From Bifidobacterium sp. ESL0682 (GTDB taxonomy: Bacteria; Actinomycetota; Actinomycetes; Actinomycetales; Bifidobacteriaceae): DNA of 64,000 bases. The notes under the pieces were generated by a model. That model did not search any database. It was not told the DNA's origin and saw only the letters and a list, made by a program, of their open reading frames with translations. The stretch lies in assembly GCF_029392815.1 (NCBI RefSeq), contig NZ_CP113942.1, positions 248,001-312,000 on the forward strand, given 5' to 3'. The position numbers and the translations under genes were made by a program. The first letter of the stretch is position 1, and each line of letters begins with the position of its first letter. Below are positions 1 through 9,445 of this stretch, in pieces.

Positions 1-372
1 TTCAGCTTCGTTGGTTTCGGATTCCTCATTAGCGTTGCCGTTATTGGCCGATGCCGTTTGAGTTGATCGCAAAACGGATGCTTGTTCATCCGTGCCCGCC
101 GAAGGATTTTCGTCCGCATCGTCGTCCTCGGCCGAGTCGTCGGCATCGGCTTTCGTGGCAAGATTGGCGAAATCAAGAGCGTTGTCGTCATCGTCGAACA
201 CGACATCATAGTCGACTGCTGCAGCCGTTTCTTCGGCCCCATTGGTGACCTCAGTGCTGGCGGCTTGATTCTCGTCCGCCGCGTTGTTGACGTCCTTGGT
301 TTCCTTGGCGTCTTTGGCGTTGTCCGTATCGCTGTTCATGGCTTCGTCTTTCGGATCGGTGTTGTTGCTCAT
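1..372 (-). CDS. Acidic N-terminal region of a protein (partial, runs off window); possible ABC ATPase partner of the next gene
   Basis: An open frame of 124 codons starts at the ATG at 372 and runs leftward off the window with no stop. Its ATG overlaps the stop of the permease gene by 4 bp (ATGA), so it is translationally coupled to it. The visible part is almost entirely Asp, Glu, Asn, Ala, Thr and Ser and looks disordered. No folded domain is visible. FtsX-like permeases are usually encoded beside their ATPase, so an ABC ATP-binding protein with a long acidic N-terminal tail is a reasonable guess. That is inference, because no Walker motif falls inside the window. Confidence 0.6.
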   Translation of the reverse strand, partial: MSNNTDPKDEAMNSDTDNAKDAKETKDVNNAADENQAASTEVTNGAEETAAAVDYDVVFDDDDNALDFANLATKADADDSAEDDDADENPSAGTDEQASVLRSTQTASANNGNANEESETNEAE

Positions 373-1739
373 GCTTCAGCCTCCGTGTCGTCTTTCGGCG
401 CTTGACCTTCGTGGTCATCAATGTTGCTATTATTCCGAGTATCGAACACGGGCGTTATGCGAGCGAACGCAGCCCGCAGGAACGCGAGAACAGCCAAAAT
501 GGCCACAATGGCGATGCTGTACCACATGGCCATCCAGCAATCCGATACCGCCGGCGTCGCGATGCCGGAATCCAGCGCAGATCCGAGCGGGCGTGCGCAC
601 AGCGCTCCGGCCACGCCTCCGACCAGCAGTCCTGGAACCGTAGGCATCAGCATCTCGAGGACGAATTGCCAGCCCAAGCGGCTACGGGTCACGCCGATGA
701 CCATATCCATCCTGATTTCGTCGGTGCGTCGGCGCAAACCAAGGCCAACCAGCAGGAGCAAGATGATTCCCGCGACAACATAGAGCCCGATGCGCACCTT
801 GTTCATCACCGAAGTAAGCCTGTCCAAAGGCTTCAGCGAGGCGTTGTAACGGTCGAGCGTCGGGGAGGTGACTTCATAGCCCTTCGGCAGTTTCATCGAC
901 TTGACCGCTTGGGCGAAGGCCTTGTATTCGTCGGTGCTTCCCAGCCCAAAACCGATGTCGAAATGGGGCGCCGCCCAGCCCTTGCCGTTGATGTCGAGAA
1001 GAGCGTTTTCGGTGAAGGTGCTAGAGCTCGTGTAGATGGTGTTGTCGCGGTTGTCTTTGGCGAGCTTGGCGTCGCTGCCGTTGCCGGCAGGCGCCGGATC
1101 GGTGTAGGTGTAGATGCCGCGTACCTTGAAATCGTACGTCTTGCCGGCGTCGGTCGAGTTGGCGAGTTTGAAGGTGCTGCCCACGCGCAGGTTGTTCTTG
1201 CTGGCGAAGGCCTTGGAGACGAGCACGTCTTTGCTGCTCTTGGACTGATAATCGAGCGCCTTACCTTGGGTGATCTTGAAGCGACCCTCTGGGTTGATGC
1301 TGATGCTGCTGTTGTCGTACAGGTTATAGAGTAGGGTTTCGCCGCCGGTCTTGTCGGCGCTTTCGTCACCGGTGCCAGCGATGGCCTTGACGGTACCTGT
1401 CTGACGCATCGGCAGGGAGAAGTTGATGGAGAATTTAGCGTCTTGTGTGCCGATTTGCTGTACCGCCGACGCGTATGTGTTGTAATCATCGAAGCTCAGG
1501 TATTTTTTAACGCTTGCTGAATCGTCGCCTTTGAGCTTGCTTTTCATCTCCGCTGTCGGCCGGATGACGGCGATGGGGGATTGCTCCGCGTAAGTTTCGC
1601 CATGTGCCTTGCTGCTTGCACTATCGACGGCTGTGGCAAAAACGACGCCGAAAATCATGACCGCGGTGACGAGCAGCATCATCATGCTCCGCCATTTGTG
1701 GCGTCTCACCGTTGACCAGGCATTGGTTAGCACGAACAT
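369..1739 (-). CDS. FtsX/MacB-like ABC transporter permease
   Basis: This 456-residue membrane protein has one N-terminal transmembrane segment (about residues 17-40), a large extracytoplasmic domain of about 260 residues rich in Gly, Ser and Lys, and then three hydrophobic segments near residues 315-335, 360-385 and 400-425. That is the FtsX/MacB permease topology (one helix, periplasmic-type domain, three helices). The tail is acidic and polar. The start at 1739 is preceded by AGGAGA at good spacing. It overlaps the acidic gene downstream by 4 bp, which suggests one ABC export or lipoprotein-handling system. Substrate unknown. Confidence 0.75.
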   Translation of the reverse strand: MFVLTNAWSTVRRHKWRSMMMLLVTAVMIFGVVFATAVDSASSKAHGETYAEQSPIAVIRPTAEMKSKLKGDDSASVKKYLSFDDYNTYASAVQQIGTQDAKFSINFSLPMRQTGTVKAIAGTGDESADKTGGETLLYNLYDNSSISINPEGRFKITQGKALDYQSKSSKDVLVSKAFASKNNLRVGSTFKLANSTDAGKTYDFKVRGIYTYTDPAPAGNGSDAKLAKDNRDNTIYTSSSTFTENALLDINGKGWAAPHFDIGFGLGSTDEYKAFAQAVKSMKLPKGYEVTSPTLDRYNASLKPLDRLTSVMNKVRIGLYVVAGIILLLLVGLGLRRRTDEIRMDMVIGVTRSRLGWQFVLEMLMPTVPGLLVGGVAGALCARPLGSALDSGIATPAVSDCWMAMWYSIAIVAILAVLAFLRAAFARITPVFDTRNNSNIDDHEGQAPKDDTEAEA

Positions 1740-2062
1740 ACATTTCTCCTGCGTTCAGGCCCGTTCGCGACGCGCAAGGTCTGCATCAGGCGCGCAAAAG
1801 GGCATCACATGTTTCCTGCCGTCATGGCTTGCACTACTTTCGATGCTAGGCCGCAGCATAGGCAACAAGCCCAAGTATATGTGCCCAAGCTTGACTTGAG
1901 CGTGCAAAACCTCAAGAAATATTTAAAGTTTTCTGTGAATTCGGTTTTTGGGGAGCGGTTTGTGTTTCGCTGATCGTTTCGGCGTGGGATGCTGTGGCGT
2001 ATTGTGTACTCCGACGTTTTGCGTTTGTTTCTGTTGTCGTGCTTTGCATCAGTTTTGAACTT

Positions 2063-2107
2063 GTGGCCTGCGTATTTATGGCTTGCGTATCCGTGGCTTG
2101 TATCTTG
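2063..2107. repeat. Three imperfect 15-bp tandem repeats in the gap 1740-2212
   Basis: Three consecutive 15-bp units share a core of TGGCTTGCGTAT with a few changes. They lie in a 470-bp AT-richer gap between the divergent permease gene and the membrane protein gene. No gene in this gap can be supported; open frames on the minus strand here look like chance. The gap should contain both divergent promoters, but I could not place either with confidence. A TTGACA at 2164-2169 has no -10 element at normal spacing. Confidence 0.5.
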
Positions 2108-2215
2108 TTTTCGCCCCATTGAACGATTAGTGAGAAGCCAATAAGTTGTGAATTTAGTATGTGTTGACAAGTGTGCGAGCGGGGCCTGTTCGATTGTGGG
2201 TAGGATAATCGCGTG

Positions 2216-4381
2216 ATGAATGCGAAATGGAAACGACGCTTGCGCGCCGCTGCGCTGCCGTTCTGCTCGGTGGTCGGCGTGCTCATGGCGTTCGGCGTTG
2301 TGCTGGCATGGTTCCCTCAGACCGGGAATGCATGGAATTTGCCGTTGCAGGAGATCGATGCGCCGGCGCATTACTATTTCATTCGTAAGATTCTACGCGA
2401 GGGTCTCGGCGCGGCCACGCGGCTATGGCCGAACGGTGCCTATTACCCGCCCATGTTCCATCTCACGGCTGCCGCCATCATTTCGGTGGGGCAATTCCTG
2501 GGCATCAAGGTCAATATTTACACAGCATTCAATATCGTTTGGCTGGTGACTTCCGGGCTGGTCTGGCCGGCCGGAGTCTCGCTTTGGGCCAGCTATTGGA
2601 CGCGTCAGGTTGATGGAAAACGTCACGATAGCTTTGGCGATAACGTATCATTTTCTCGCGTTTCTCGTGTTTCCTCTCATGCTGCTTCTGACACGGCCTT
2701 TGCGAATGCCAGCGAAGTGCGGGGCTCGTGCGGAAGTGTCAACTTATCGTCGCCAGTGTCGTGGCGGCCATTCTCCTGCTGCATGATGTTGGTCGTTCCG
2801 CTGCTTGCGGTTGCCTCCGCCAGTCATCCCTTCCAGATGTTGGCTTCCGGGCCGCTGATTGCGTTTGGTTTGGCTACGACATTGCTGCCGTATTGGCTTT
2901 ACGTGACGCTGCGTCTGTTCGATGCCATCGCCGATCGCCTCCACATTGTGCGTTGGTTGGCGGCGACTGTATTGGTCGGTCTGCTTTGCGTCTTCGCCCA
3001 CCCGCGCATCGCCTTCACCTGGCTGCTGCTGATGGCCCCGTTCATTCTGCTGCGTCTGCCGTGGAAACTGATTCTCGGTGCGCTAGCGGCGGTGGTCGTC
3101 TGCGCCGTCGCCTTCTTCTTCTACATGATCGGGCACTACCATTCTTCCCGTTATCTCGACCCCTCCAGCTGGTTCCATACCTTCGTGCCCAACCGCACTA
3201 TGCCCGAGGCGCTGCGCATCTTCGTTACCGACAACATCTCCGGCCCTGCTGGCTGGTTCATGGCCGTTGCGGTTGTGCTCTCGCTGGTTGTAGCGGTTGC
3301 GGCCGTTGTCGTCACAATAAAGTCGAAGCTGAGCGTTCGTAAATCCAATGGACGCAACGATAATGCGAACAACGCTGGTAGCGCCGGCCGATACATGGCG
3401 AAGGACGCCATCTCGTTGATTCTGGCATTCTTCTTGGTCGGTCTGGTCTACGTCTGCTCGACTTCGTTGACCGGCTGGTTCCCGAACATCGTGGCGGCCG
3501 CGTGGTATCGCGCCGAAACTCGACCGTTGACGATGATTCCGCTTGCCATTATCCCGCTGCTGGTTTTCGCTGCTTGCGCCGTCGCGCAACTGAGTGGACA
3601 TCAAATTTGCAGTGGTGTAATCGATAAAACAGAGTCGAACGCTAAGGCAAATCTGGTAGATTCTAACGGTGCTGTTGCGGAAACTGTATTGTCGAATCAA
3701 ACTGTTGGAAGCGGCTCGCGACAAGACGATGCGATGAATGGCGTTTCTCCTTCTCGGCGGGCTAATGGTGGTATCGTCTCCTGGTTCTCCCGTAACGGTG
3801 GCAAGGCCATCGCGCTGATTGTGCTGGCGGCGCTCGCGATTTCCTGCCAGTTTGGCAACACGACTCGAGAGGTGCTGAGCCAAGGCGTGACGACGAACAT
3901 GACGCTGTCCGGCAAGCCGCAAGACGAACAGTTGACACTTGCAAAATATGATGTATTACAAAAAACGGTTAAGATTACCGGCACGGATGCGCTCATTATC
4001 TCGGACCCGCTCAATGGTTCGATGTATGCCTCGGCCATTTTCGGCGCGAATATGCTCTTCCCGATTTATAACGCGATGCACGAAAAAGGCGGCGCGGTTT
4101 TCCCGGCAACCGAAGCGGCGTTTGACTCCGGCCAAGCGGCTCAGCTGACTTCCGTGACCTGCCCGATCGACGGCTCCGTACCGAAATACTTCCTTTCGAT
4201 GGGTCCGCAGGCGCCGAGCCTCAAGATGTTCACGTTCCGCCAGCAATACGACACCTTCCATCGGCAGGACTTGATTGACGGCTACGTGCAGTCCGGCGCG
4301 CTCGTCAAGGTCAAAGATTTCAGCTCTGAAGGCTCTTATGCCAAGGGTTGGGCCCTCTATCGGATTACGTGCGGCAAATAG
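2216..4381 (+). CDS. Large polytopic membrane protein, DUF6541-like
   Basis: About 721 residues with roughly a dozen hydrophobic segments across the first two thirds and a soluble C-terminal domain of about 150 residues. The early region has a PAHYYF motif and an AYYPPMFH segment after the first helix, resembling actinobacterial DUF6541-type proteins that look like lipid-linked glycosyltransferases. This assignment rests on topology and motif impression only. Two hydrophilic insertions (about residues 135-185 and 460-535) separate the helix blocks. The ATG at 2216 and a GTG at 2213 are both possible; TAGGA at 2201-2205 fits either. It stands alone between a divergent permease gene and a PfpI gene. 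Confidence 0.65.
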   Translation: MNAKWKRRLRAAALPFCSVVGVLMAFGVVLAWFPQTGNAWNLPLQEIDAPAHYYFIRKILREGLGAATRLWPNGAYYPPMFHLTAAAIISVGQFLGIKVNIYTAFNIVWLVTSGLVWPAGVSLWASYWTRQVDGKRHDSFGDNVSFSRVSRVSSHAASDTAFANASEVRGSCGSVNLSSPVSWRPFSCCMMLVVPLLAVASASHPFQMLASGPLIAFGLATTLLPYWLYVTLRLFDAIADRLHIVRWLAATVLVGLLCVFAHPRIAFTWLLLMAPFILLRLPWKLILGALAAVVVCAVAFFFYMIGHYHSSRYLDPSSWFHTFVPNRTMPEALRIFVTDNISGPAGWFMAVAVVLSLVVAVAAVVVTIKSKLSVRKSNGRNDNANNAGSAGRYMAKDAISLILAFFLVGLVYVCSTSLTGWFPNIVAAAWYRAETRPLTMIPLAIIPLLVFAACAVAQLSGHQICSGVIDKTESNAKANLVDSNGAVAETVLSNQTVGSGSRQDDAMNGVSPSRRANGGIVSWFSRNGGKAIALIVLAALAISCQFGNTTREVLSQGVTTNMTLSGKPQDEQLTLAKYDVLQKTVKITGTDALIISDPLNGSMYASAIFGANMLFPIYNAMHEKGGAVFPATEAAFDSGQAAQLTSVTCPIDGSVPKYFLSMGPQAPSLKMFTFRQQYDTFHRQDLIDGYVQSGALVKVKDFSSEGSYAKGWALYRITCGK

Positions 4382-4534
4382 CGGCAACGATTCGTTTGGA
4401 ACGTAAAGACGGTCATGATGTAAGCAAAATAACCAATACGGGATGGCCGCTGCCCCTGCTGAAATCGTTTCTTTTATACAATGAAACTGTTTAATATCCG
4501 AAAAGGTATTCGTTATATATAAGGAGACGGCATC

Positions 4535-5092
4535 ATGGCTACATCACTAAGCAACGCGAAGGTACTGATTATCGTGCGCAACTGGGGCATCGAGGAGACC
4601 GAAATGACCCGTCCGCTGCATGATTTGCGGGCTGCGGGTGCGCAGGTAACGCTGGCAGCGGCGGAGCTCGCGCCTATCGAGACGGTGCGGCATGACCGCT
4701 ATGTCGGTGAAATTGTTGAACCGGATACGGTCTATTCCGAGGTTTCCGCCGATGATTTCGATATGCTCATCGTCCCCGGCGGCACTTGCAACGTGGATCG
4801 TCTGCGCGTTGACCCGGCTGCGCAAAAGCTTGCCAAGGACTTTGCCGCCGCTGGCAAGCCGGTTGCCTCAATCTGCCACGGCGCCTGGTTGCTGGTCAAT
4901 TCCGACTTGCTCAAAGGCAAGACGCTGACCGCCTGCCGCTACATCGCCGCCGACATCGAAAACGCTGGCGGCAAGTACGTCGACGAAGAAGTCCATGTCG
5001 ACAATGCCAACGGCTTCAAGCTCATCACCTCCCGCAAGCCCGCCGATTTGGATGCGTTCGTGAGTGCGATCAAGGAAGCGCTCGGGGAGTAA
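4535..5092 (+). CDS. DJ-1/PfpI family protein
   Basis: A 185-residue single-domain protein of normal family length. The nucleophile-elbow cysteine lies in the motif SICHGAWLL (near residue 115), and the family acid residue is in the early strand-helix region after KVLIIVRNWGIEE. Members include proteases, deglycases and general stress proteins such as YfkM/YhbO, so the exact reaction cannot be read off. AAGGAG at 4521-4526 fixes the start. It has its own intergenic region on each side and is probably monocistronic. Cytoplasmic. Confidence 0.88.
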   Translation: MATSLSNAKVLIIVRNWGIEETEMTRPLHDLRAAGAQVTLAAAELAPIETVRHDRYVGEIVEPDTVYSEVSADDFDMLIVPGGTCNVDRLRVDPAAQKLAKDFAAAGKPVASICHGAWLLVNSDLLKGKTLTACRYIAADIENAGGKYVDEEVHVDNANGFKLITSRKPADLDAFVSAIKEALGE

Positions 5093-5400
5093 TCGGGCCG
5101 TTTACAGCACGCAATGCGAAATGTGGCTAATTAAGGTAGGAGTGCTGTGAACAGGCAGCACTGAGACGTTTTAAAAGCAGTAACGAGCTTCAGTGCTGCA
5201 AAATCATCATTCCTCAATACGGGAATGCCGCTATTCCGGCGATGTGGGTTGGCTGTCTCCACGATTTCGCAGCGCGAAAGATTAATAATCAATGATTATC
5301 TCTTCCGTGCTGCGCGATCAACTGTGTTTGGCGCTTTTGCCATTCTTAACAGACTGACCGTGCACGTGTGTATCGAACGATTTTGGTAAAATGGCATATA
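5093..5400. other. Intergenic region without a gene; inverted repeat 5155-5199
   Basis: No coding region is supported here. An inverted repeat with arms GCAGCACTGA (5155-5164) and TCAGTGCTGC (5190-5199) is followed by AAAAT, and could be a terminator-like or RNA structure downstream of the PfpI gene. The rest shows no recognisable element. Confidence 0.4.
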
Positions 5401-5447
5401 AAAAACGGTTGTGATGACGATTAAGTAGTGTCATCACAACCGTTTTT
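5401..5447. terminator. Strong bidirectional terminator between PfpI gene and MFS gene
   Basis: Perfect 18-bp stem: the arm at 5401-5418 starts with five A and the arm at 5430-5447 ends with five T, around an 11-nt loop. It works as a U-tract terminator in both directions and ends the minus-strand MFS gene 21 bp upstream of it. Confidence 0.9.
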
Positions 5448-5468
5448 ATTTATTATTGCTTGTCGTCT

Positions 5469-6878
5469 TTAGAACAGCGAGCGGAGAATGTCGGCGAACT
5501 CGACGACGAGGGCTACCAACAGCACGCCGAAGGCCATGGTGGCACCGGTTGCGGTGCCGGCGGCGACGTTGGTGGTTGTGGCTTGGCCGGCGGCCAGGAT
5601 GGCGGCGGCGATGGAGGTGCCGACGGCTCCCGCGAACTGCTGGGCGGTGTTGAAGATGGCGTTGCCCATGCTCTGCTCGTGGGCGCTCAGATGCGAGAGA
5701 CCGGTGGTCATGATGTTGCCGGAGCTCAGGCCGATGCCGAGCATGTAGATCAGGTAGAAGCCGGCGGCGACCGGAGCGGACAGGTGATGGCCGAAGGCGA
5801 ACATGCAGATGACGGCGATGATGGCACATGCACCGCCGAAGATCAGCGGTGGCTTCGGGCCGATGGCGTCGAGGATGCGTCCGCCCAGAGGAGCGAACAC
5901 AGCACCGAGCGCGGCACCCGGCAGCAGCGTGAGGCCTGCGGCGAGAGCCGAGGAGTGGTCAGCCAGCTGCAGATAATTCGGCAGGATGAACGAGAGTCCC
6001 AGCGAAACCGCCTGAAGCAGGAAGAACGCCAGCACAAAGCCCGAGAAACGAAGGTTGCGCAGGGTGCGGATGTCGATGATCGGGTTGTCGATCTTCAGCT
6101 GAAGCATGCAGAACAGCACCAGCGCGATGATGCCGACAACGATGGCGCCGGCGACGTGGAGGCTCAGAAGCGGCTTGGTGGTCATCGAGCTGAAGCCGTA
6201 GATGAGTCCGCCGAAGGTCAGGGCGATGAGGATGATGCTCGGGATGTTGAAGGAGACGCGACGGATTTCGCTCTTCTGATCGATGTTGATGATGCCGAGA
6301 ACCAGCGAGATGAGGACGATCGGCAGCAAGCACACGAAGATGACGCGCCAGCTGGTGGTCGAGACGACCAGGCCGCCGAAGGTGGGTCCGATGGCCGGTG
6401 CCACTGCGGTCAGCAGTGTGCCCAGGCCCATCATCATGCCGATCTTCTGCGGCGGCGCGGTTTCCAGAATGATGTTGAACATCAGTGGCAGCGCAATGCC
6501 AGCGCCGACGCCCTGGATGACCCTGCCGGTCAGCAGCAGCGGGAAGTTGGGTGCGAAGATGTCAAGGATCAGGCCGGCAAGGAACGTCAGGTTGGCGGTC
6601 ACGAACAGCGACTTGGTGCGGAAGCGAGACTTGAGCATGGCGCTCAGTGGCACGATGATGGAAATGATGAGCAGGTTGGCGGTCGTCATCCATTGCACGG
6701 TGTCGGTGCTGATGTTGAATTCCTTCATCAGCGTCGGGAACGTGACGTTCATGGCGGTTTCTACGGTCACGCCGCTCAGCGAGAGCAGGCCGGCCGAGAT
6801 GAACGAGCCGAACACCTTGCCGGGAATCTTCCCCGATTGCTGTGGTGCAGCCGTTGATGTTGCTGTTTGTGAGGTCAT
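5469..6878 (-). CDS. MFS efflux transporter, DHA2 (14-TM) type
   Basis: 469 residues with about 14 transmembrane segments, normal for DHA2 drug:proton antiporters. The early motif ETAMNVTFPTL in helix 1 and the helix 4 region LLTGRVIQGVGAGI (motif C-like area) fit that subfamily. GGATC at good spacing precedes the ATG at 6878. It lies downstream of a MarR-type regulator in the same direction, the usual arrangement for a regulator-controlled multidrug exporter. A related exporter sits at 45756-47195 (ETSLNVTFPTM). Substrate unknown; proton-driven export of toxic compounds is inferred from the family. Confidence 0.87.
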   Translation of the reverse strand: MTSQTATSTAAPQQSGKIPGKVFGSFISAGLLSLSGVTVETAMNVTFPTLMKEFNISTDTVQWMTTANLLIISIIVPLSAMLKSRFRTKSLFVTANLTFLAGLILDIFAPNFPLLLTGRVIQGVGAGIALPLMFNIILETAPPQKIGMMMGLGTLLTAVAPAIGPTFGGLVVSTTSWRVIFVCLLPIVLISLVLGIINIDQKSEIRRVSFNIPSIILIALTFGGLIYGFSSMTTKPLLSLHVAGAIVVGIIALVLFCMLQLKIDNPIIDIRTLRNLRFSGFVLAFFLLQAVSLGLSFILPNYLQLADHSSALAAGLTLLPGAALGAVFAPLGGRILDAIGPKPPLIFGGACAIIAVICMFAFGHHLSAPVAAGFYLIYMLGIGLSSGNIMTTGLSHLSAHEQSMGNAIFNTAQQFAGAVGTSIAAAILAAGQATTTNVAAGTATGATMAFGVLLVALVVEFADILRSLF

Positions 6879-6895
6879 TGCTTGTTGTGATCCTT

Positions 6896-7444
6896 TTATT
6901 TTCTGTGTTGTTGACGGTTGATTGATAGTGATTTCAGATTGAAGCTGCCGATGAGCGGGGGCGCAAGCTGATTATCGCGGCGGTTGTTGCTCGATGTTGG
7001 GGTCTTCGTCGCGCTCGCGGGCGAAGAACGCCAGCATTTCCCGAAACTCAGCGATTTGTGCGGGGAGAAGCGGCGCTCGAACTCACGTTGCTCGTTGTCG
7101 ATGTAGCCGTGGATGGCCTCGACGCTTTGCTTGGCGCGCGGGGTGAGCTTCACGGTTTTGCGGCGGGCATCGTCGGGCGCCTGTTCGCGTGTGAGCAATC
7201 CGCGAGCCTCCATGCGTTGCAGAGTGACAGTGACGGTGGAGCGCTGAATGTGGAATTCCTCTTCGATAGCGTGCTGCGCCACCTCGCCGTTCGGCTGCGA
7301 GCTCATGAAGTTGATGACGGACATCTGCACTTCAGTGAGCCCGTAGCGTGCCGCAAAGCGACCGAGCTGTTGCGACATCCTGCTTGAGGACTGCTGCAGC
7401 AGGCGCCCGTAATTCTCCGGACGCCCATCTGGCGTATCGGTCAT
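6896..7444 (-). CDS. MarR family regulator (C-terminus frameshifted)
   Basis: Winged-helix MarR regulator, with the recognition region near residues 50-90 (HIQRSTVTVTLQRMEARGLL) and the beta-wing DDARRKTVKLT. The ATG at 7444 is chosen because AGAAGG lies 9 nt upstream; the TTG further out has no ribosome binding site. After ERRFSP, near 7061, the frame slips. Restoring one C on the plus strand gives QIAEFREMLAFF and a stop at 6972, a normal MarR ending and a 157-residue protein. As written, the last 50 or so residues are unrelated basic sequence. It is most likely a repressor of its own operon and of the adjacent exporter gene. Confidence 0.85.
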   Translation of the reverse strand: MTDTPDGRPENYGRLLQQSSSRMSQQLGRFAARYGLTEVQMSVINFMSSQPNGEVAQHAIEEEFHIQRSTVTVTLQRMEARGLLTREQAPDDARRKTVKLTPRAKQSVEAIHGYIDNEQREFERRFSPHKSLSFGKCWRSSPASATKTPTSSNNRRDNQLAPPLIGSFNLKSLSINRQQHRK

Positions 7445-7498
7445 ATCTTCTTGCCTTCTCGACAACCGGGCGTGAAACAACCCAGCAAAAATTAATTC

Positions 7499-7508
7499 GT
7501 TAGCTAAC
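7499..7508. promoter_or_regulatory. Candidate MarR operator upstream of the marR-MFS operon
   Basis: A perfect 10-bp palindrome GTTAGCTAAC is followed directly by TAAC. It lies 55 bp upstream of the MarR start, beside a TATTAT sequence that could be the minus-strand -10 element. MarR proteins commonly bind short AT-rich palindromes overlapping their own promoter, so autoregulation is likely. Not proven. Confidence 0.5.
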
Positions 7509-7652
7509 TAACAAATAATATCGAAGGCACGGACATTCGTGTTGTACTCATGATTCAGAACTGCCCTTGTCTCGCATCAAAAGATAAATTTAGACAGAGA
7601 TTCAAGGGCAGTCCCATCGTTGGTGATTGGTATGTGGTTGCTTTCGCAGGTC

Positions 7653-9131
7653 TTATTTCTTTAACCACTTGTCGCTGCGGGCGCGCAGGCCGTTGAAGAG
7701 GCTGCGGCCGCCGATGAAGATGACATTGAAGACGGCCCAAAGCAGGATCATTCGGACGGTGGCGCTGGGGTTGTAGGCGCCGTCGATGAAGTTGAGCACG
7801 AGGACCAGCGGCAGATAGACGACGGTGACGATCGAGCAGGTGACGGCAAGATATTTGTAGTCGCCGGCGCCGATGAGAATGCCGTCGAGTGCCCACATCC
7901 AGCCGGCAATCGGCAGGAAGATTGCGACGACGATCATGCCGATGACAATGAGATGCTGGATGGCTGCGTTCGGGCTGAACATGGGAGCAGCGACGAATCC
8001 GAGCGCTATGAGCGCGATGCCGACCGCGATGCCGCCATACAGTCCCGCGCGCGCCGAGATTCTTGTCATTTCGCGGGCGCGGCCGTAACGTTTCGCGCCG
8101 ATTTCTGTGGCGACCAGCGCTTGGCCAGAGATGCCGATGGCGTCGAGGATGTTCAGCACGAAGTTCCATGTGGAATTGACGGCCTGATAGGCGGCGAGCA
8201 CCTGGGTGCCCATATGGGTGGCGAGCACGACGGTGGCCACCATGCAGATGCGCAGCGCGAGCGTACGAATGAACAGCGGCAGGCCATCGGATGCCGTAGC
8301 GGTGATGCCCGAAATGCGTGGGGCGAGCGAAGCCCCGGCGTCATGCGACCATTTGAGTGCGGGAATGACGAGATAAACACCCATGAACCACTGCGCGATT
8401 AGCGTCGCGAGTCCGGAGCCCATAATGCCCATGTTGAACCCGAAAATGAAGAGGAAGTCGAGTGCGGTGTTAAGTGCTGCGCCCAGAACGGCGGCGACAA
8501 GGGTGATGCGCACTTTCTTGAGTCCGCGGAAAATGCCGTTGGCCGCATAGACCAGCAGCATCCCAGGAAGTCCGAAAATAACGGCTTGCAGGTAAGTAAC
8601 GGCGTTGTCGAGCACGGCGCCTTGCGCGCCCATCAGTGCACACAACGGCCGAGCCCCAACGAAGAATGCCGCCGAAATAATGACCCCGATAATCAGCGCC
8701 AACCATAGCCCGTCAACGCCGGTTTCAAGCCCTTCGCGTTTGCGGCCAGCGCCCATGAGCTGCCCGACGCGTGAGGTGGTGCCGTAAGCGAGAAAATTGC
8801 AAAGACCGGCGACAGTGAGCAACACGGTGGAACCGATGGAAAGCCCGGCCAGTGCGGTGTCGCCGATATGGCCGACGATGGCCGTGTCGATCAGGACGAA
8901 GAGCGGATCGGCGATGAGCTGACCGAAGGTGGGAATTGCCAGTGCGAGAATCTGCCGGTTGATGCGCTTGCGTTCGGCTTTGTCATATGTTTGCTGGCTG
9001 CTTGCAGTTTGTTTGTTTTGGTCGTAAGACGTCGTCTCGTTATGCGCTTGGTGGCTGTCTGTCGCTTGGCCGGGCTGGTTGTTGTCGCTTGTCGTTGGTT
9101 TCGTCACTGTGATAATTCTTCGGTTTTCCAT
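7653..9131 (-). CDS. MATE family efflux protein (DinF-like)
   Basis: About 492 residues with 12 hydrophobic segments. The first transmembrane block includes ALAIPTFGQLIADPLFVLID and IGDTALAGLSIGS, typical of MATE/DinF proteins, which export cationic drugs or metabolites using Na+ or H+ gradients. An N-terminal tail of about 55 residues rich in Gln, Ser and Thr precedes helix 1. The start is uncertain: I took the first ATG (9131), but there is no clear ribosome binding site there, and an upstream TTG at 9224 is also in frame. A hairpin at 7560-7612 follows the stop. Confidence 0.85.
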   Translation of the reverse strand: MENRRIITVTKPTTSDNNQPGQATDSHQAHNETTSYDQNKQTASSQQTYDKAERKRINRQILALAIPTFGQLIADPLFVLIDTAIVGHIGDTALAGLSIGSTVLLTVAGLCNFLAYGTTSRVGQLMGAGRKREGLETGVDGLWLALIIGVIISAAFFVGARPLCALMGAQGAVLDNAVTYLQAVIFGLPGMLLVYAANGIFRGLKKVRITLVAAVLGAALNTALDFLFIFGFNMGIMGSGLATLIAQWFMGVYLVIPALKWSHDAGASLAPRISGITATASDGLPLFIRTLALRICMVATVVLATHMGTQVLAAYQAVNSTWNFVLNILDAIGISGQALVATEIGAKRYGRAREMTRISARAGLYGGIAVGIALIALGFVAAPMFSPNAAIQHLIVIGMIVVAIFLPIAGWMWALDGILIGAGDYKYLAVTCSIVTVVYLPLVLVLNFIDGAYNPSATVRMILLWAVFNVIFIGGRSLFNGLRARSDKWLKK

Positions 9132-9445
9132 GGTTGATTTGGCGTTTGCGATAGATATTGTAACGGCGTTCGTGGTGGATCGCCAGACAAGATTCCAATT
9201 CCGTCTGATCGTAATGGGCGGCAATGTGGCAGTGCTGCCAGGCGCTCCTTCGCTCTTGGGTGCCGGCTGTTGTTGTCGGCCATTGTGCGTCGGATGGGTT
9301 CACGCCATGGTATAGCGTGATAGCACAAATGTTCGGCACAATATGATAGTCCTTATTATTATGTTGCGCCACACGCTACACTGATGGTTCGCTGTATGCT
9401 GTGGGTAATATGGCAAACGTAACCTCAAGACGTGAAGGAGCGGTT

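Noticed and set aside
1805..2371. Overlapping minus-strand open frames in the gap before the DUF6541-like gene
   Set aside because: Low-complexity products, partly opposite a real gene and partly over the tandem repeats; no ribosome binding site.
5460..6857. Long open frame on the plus strand opposite the MFS gene
   Set aside because: The product is Asp/Glu/His/Gln-rich with no domain, typical of the antisense of a GC-rich membrane protein gene; the minus-strand MFS is clear.
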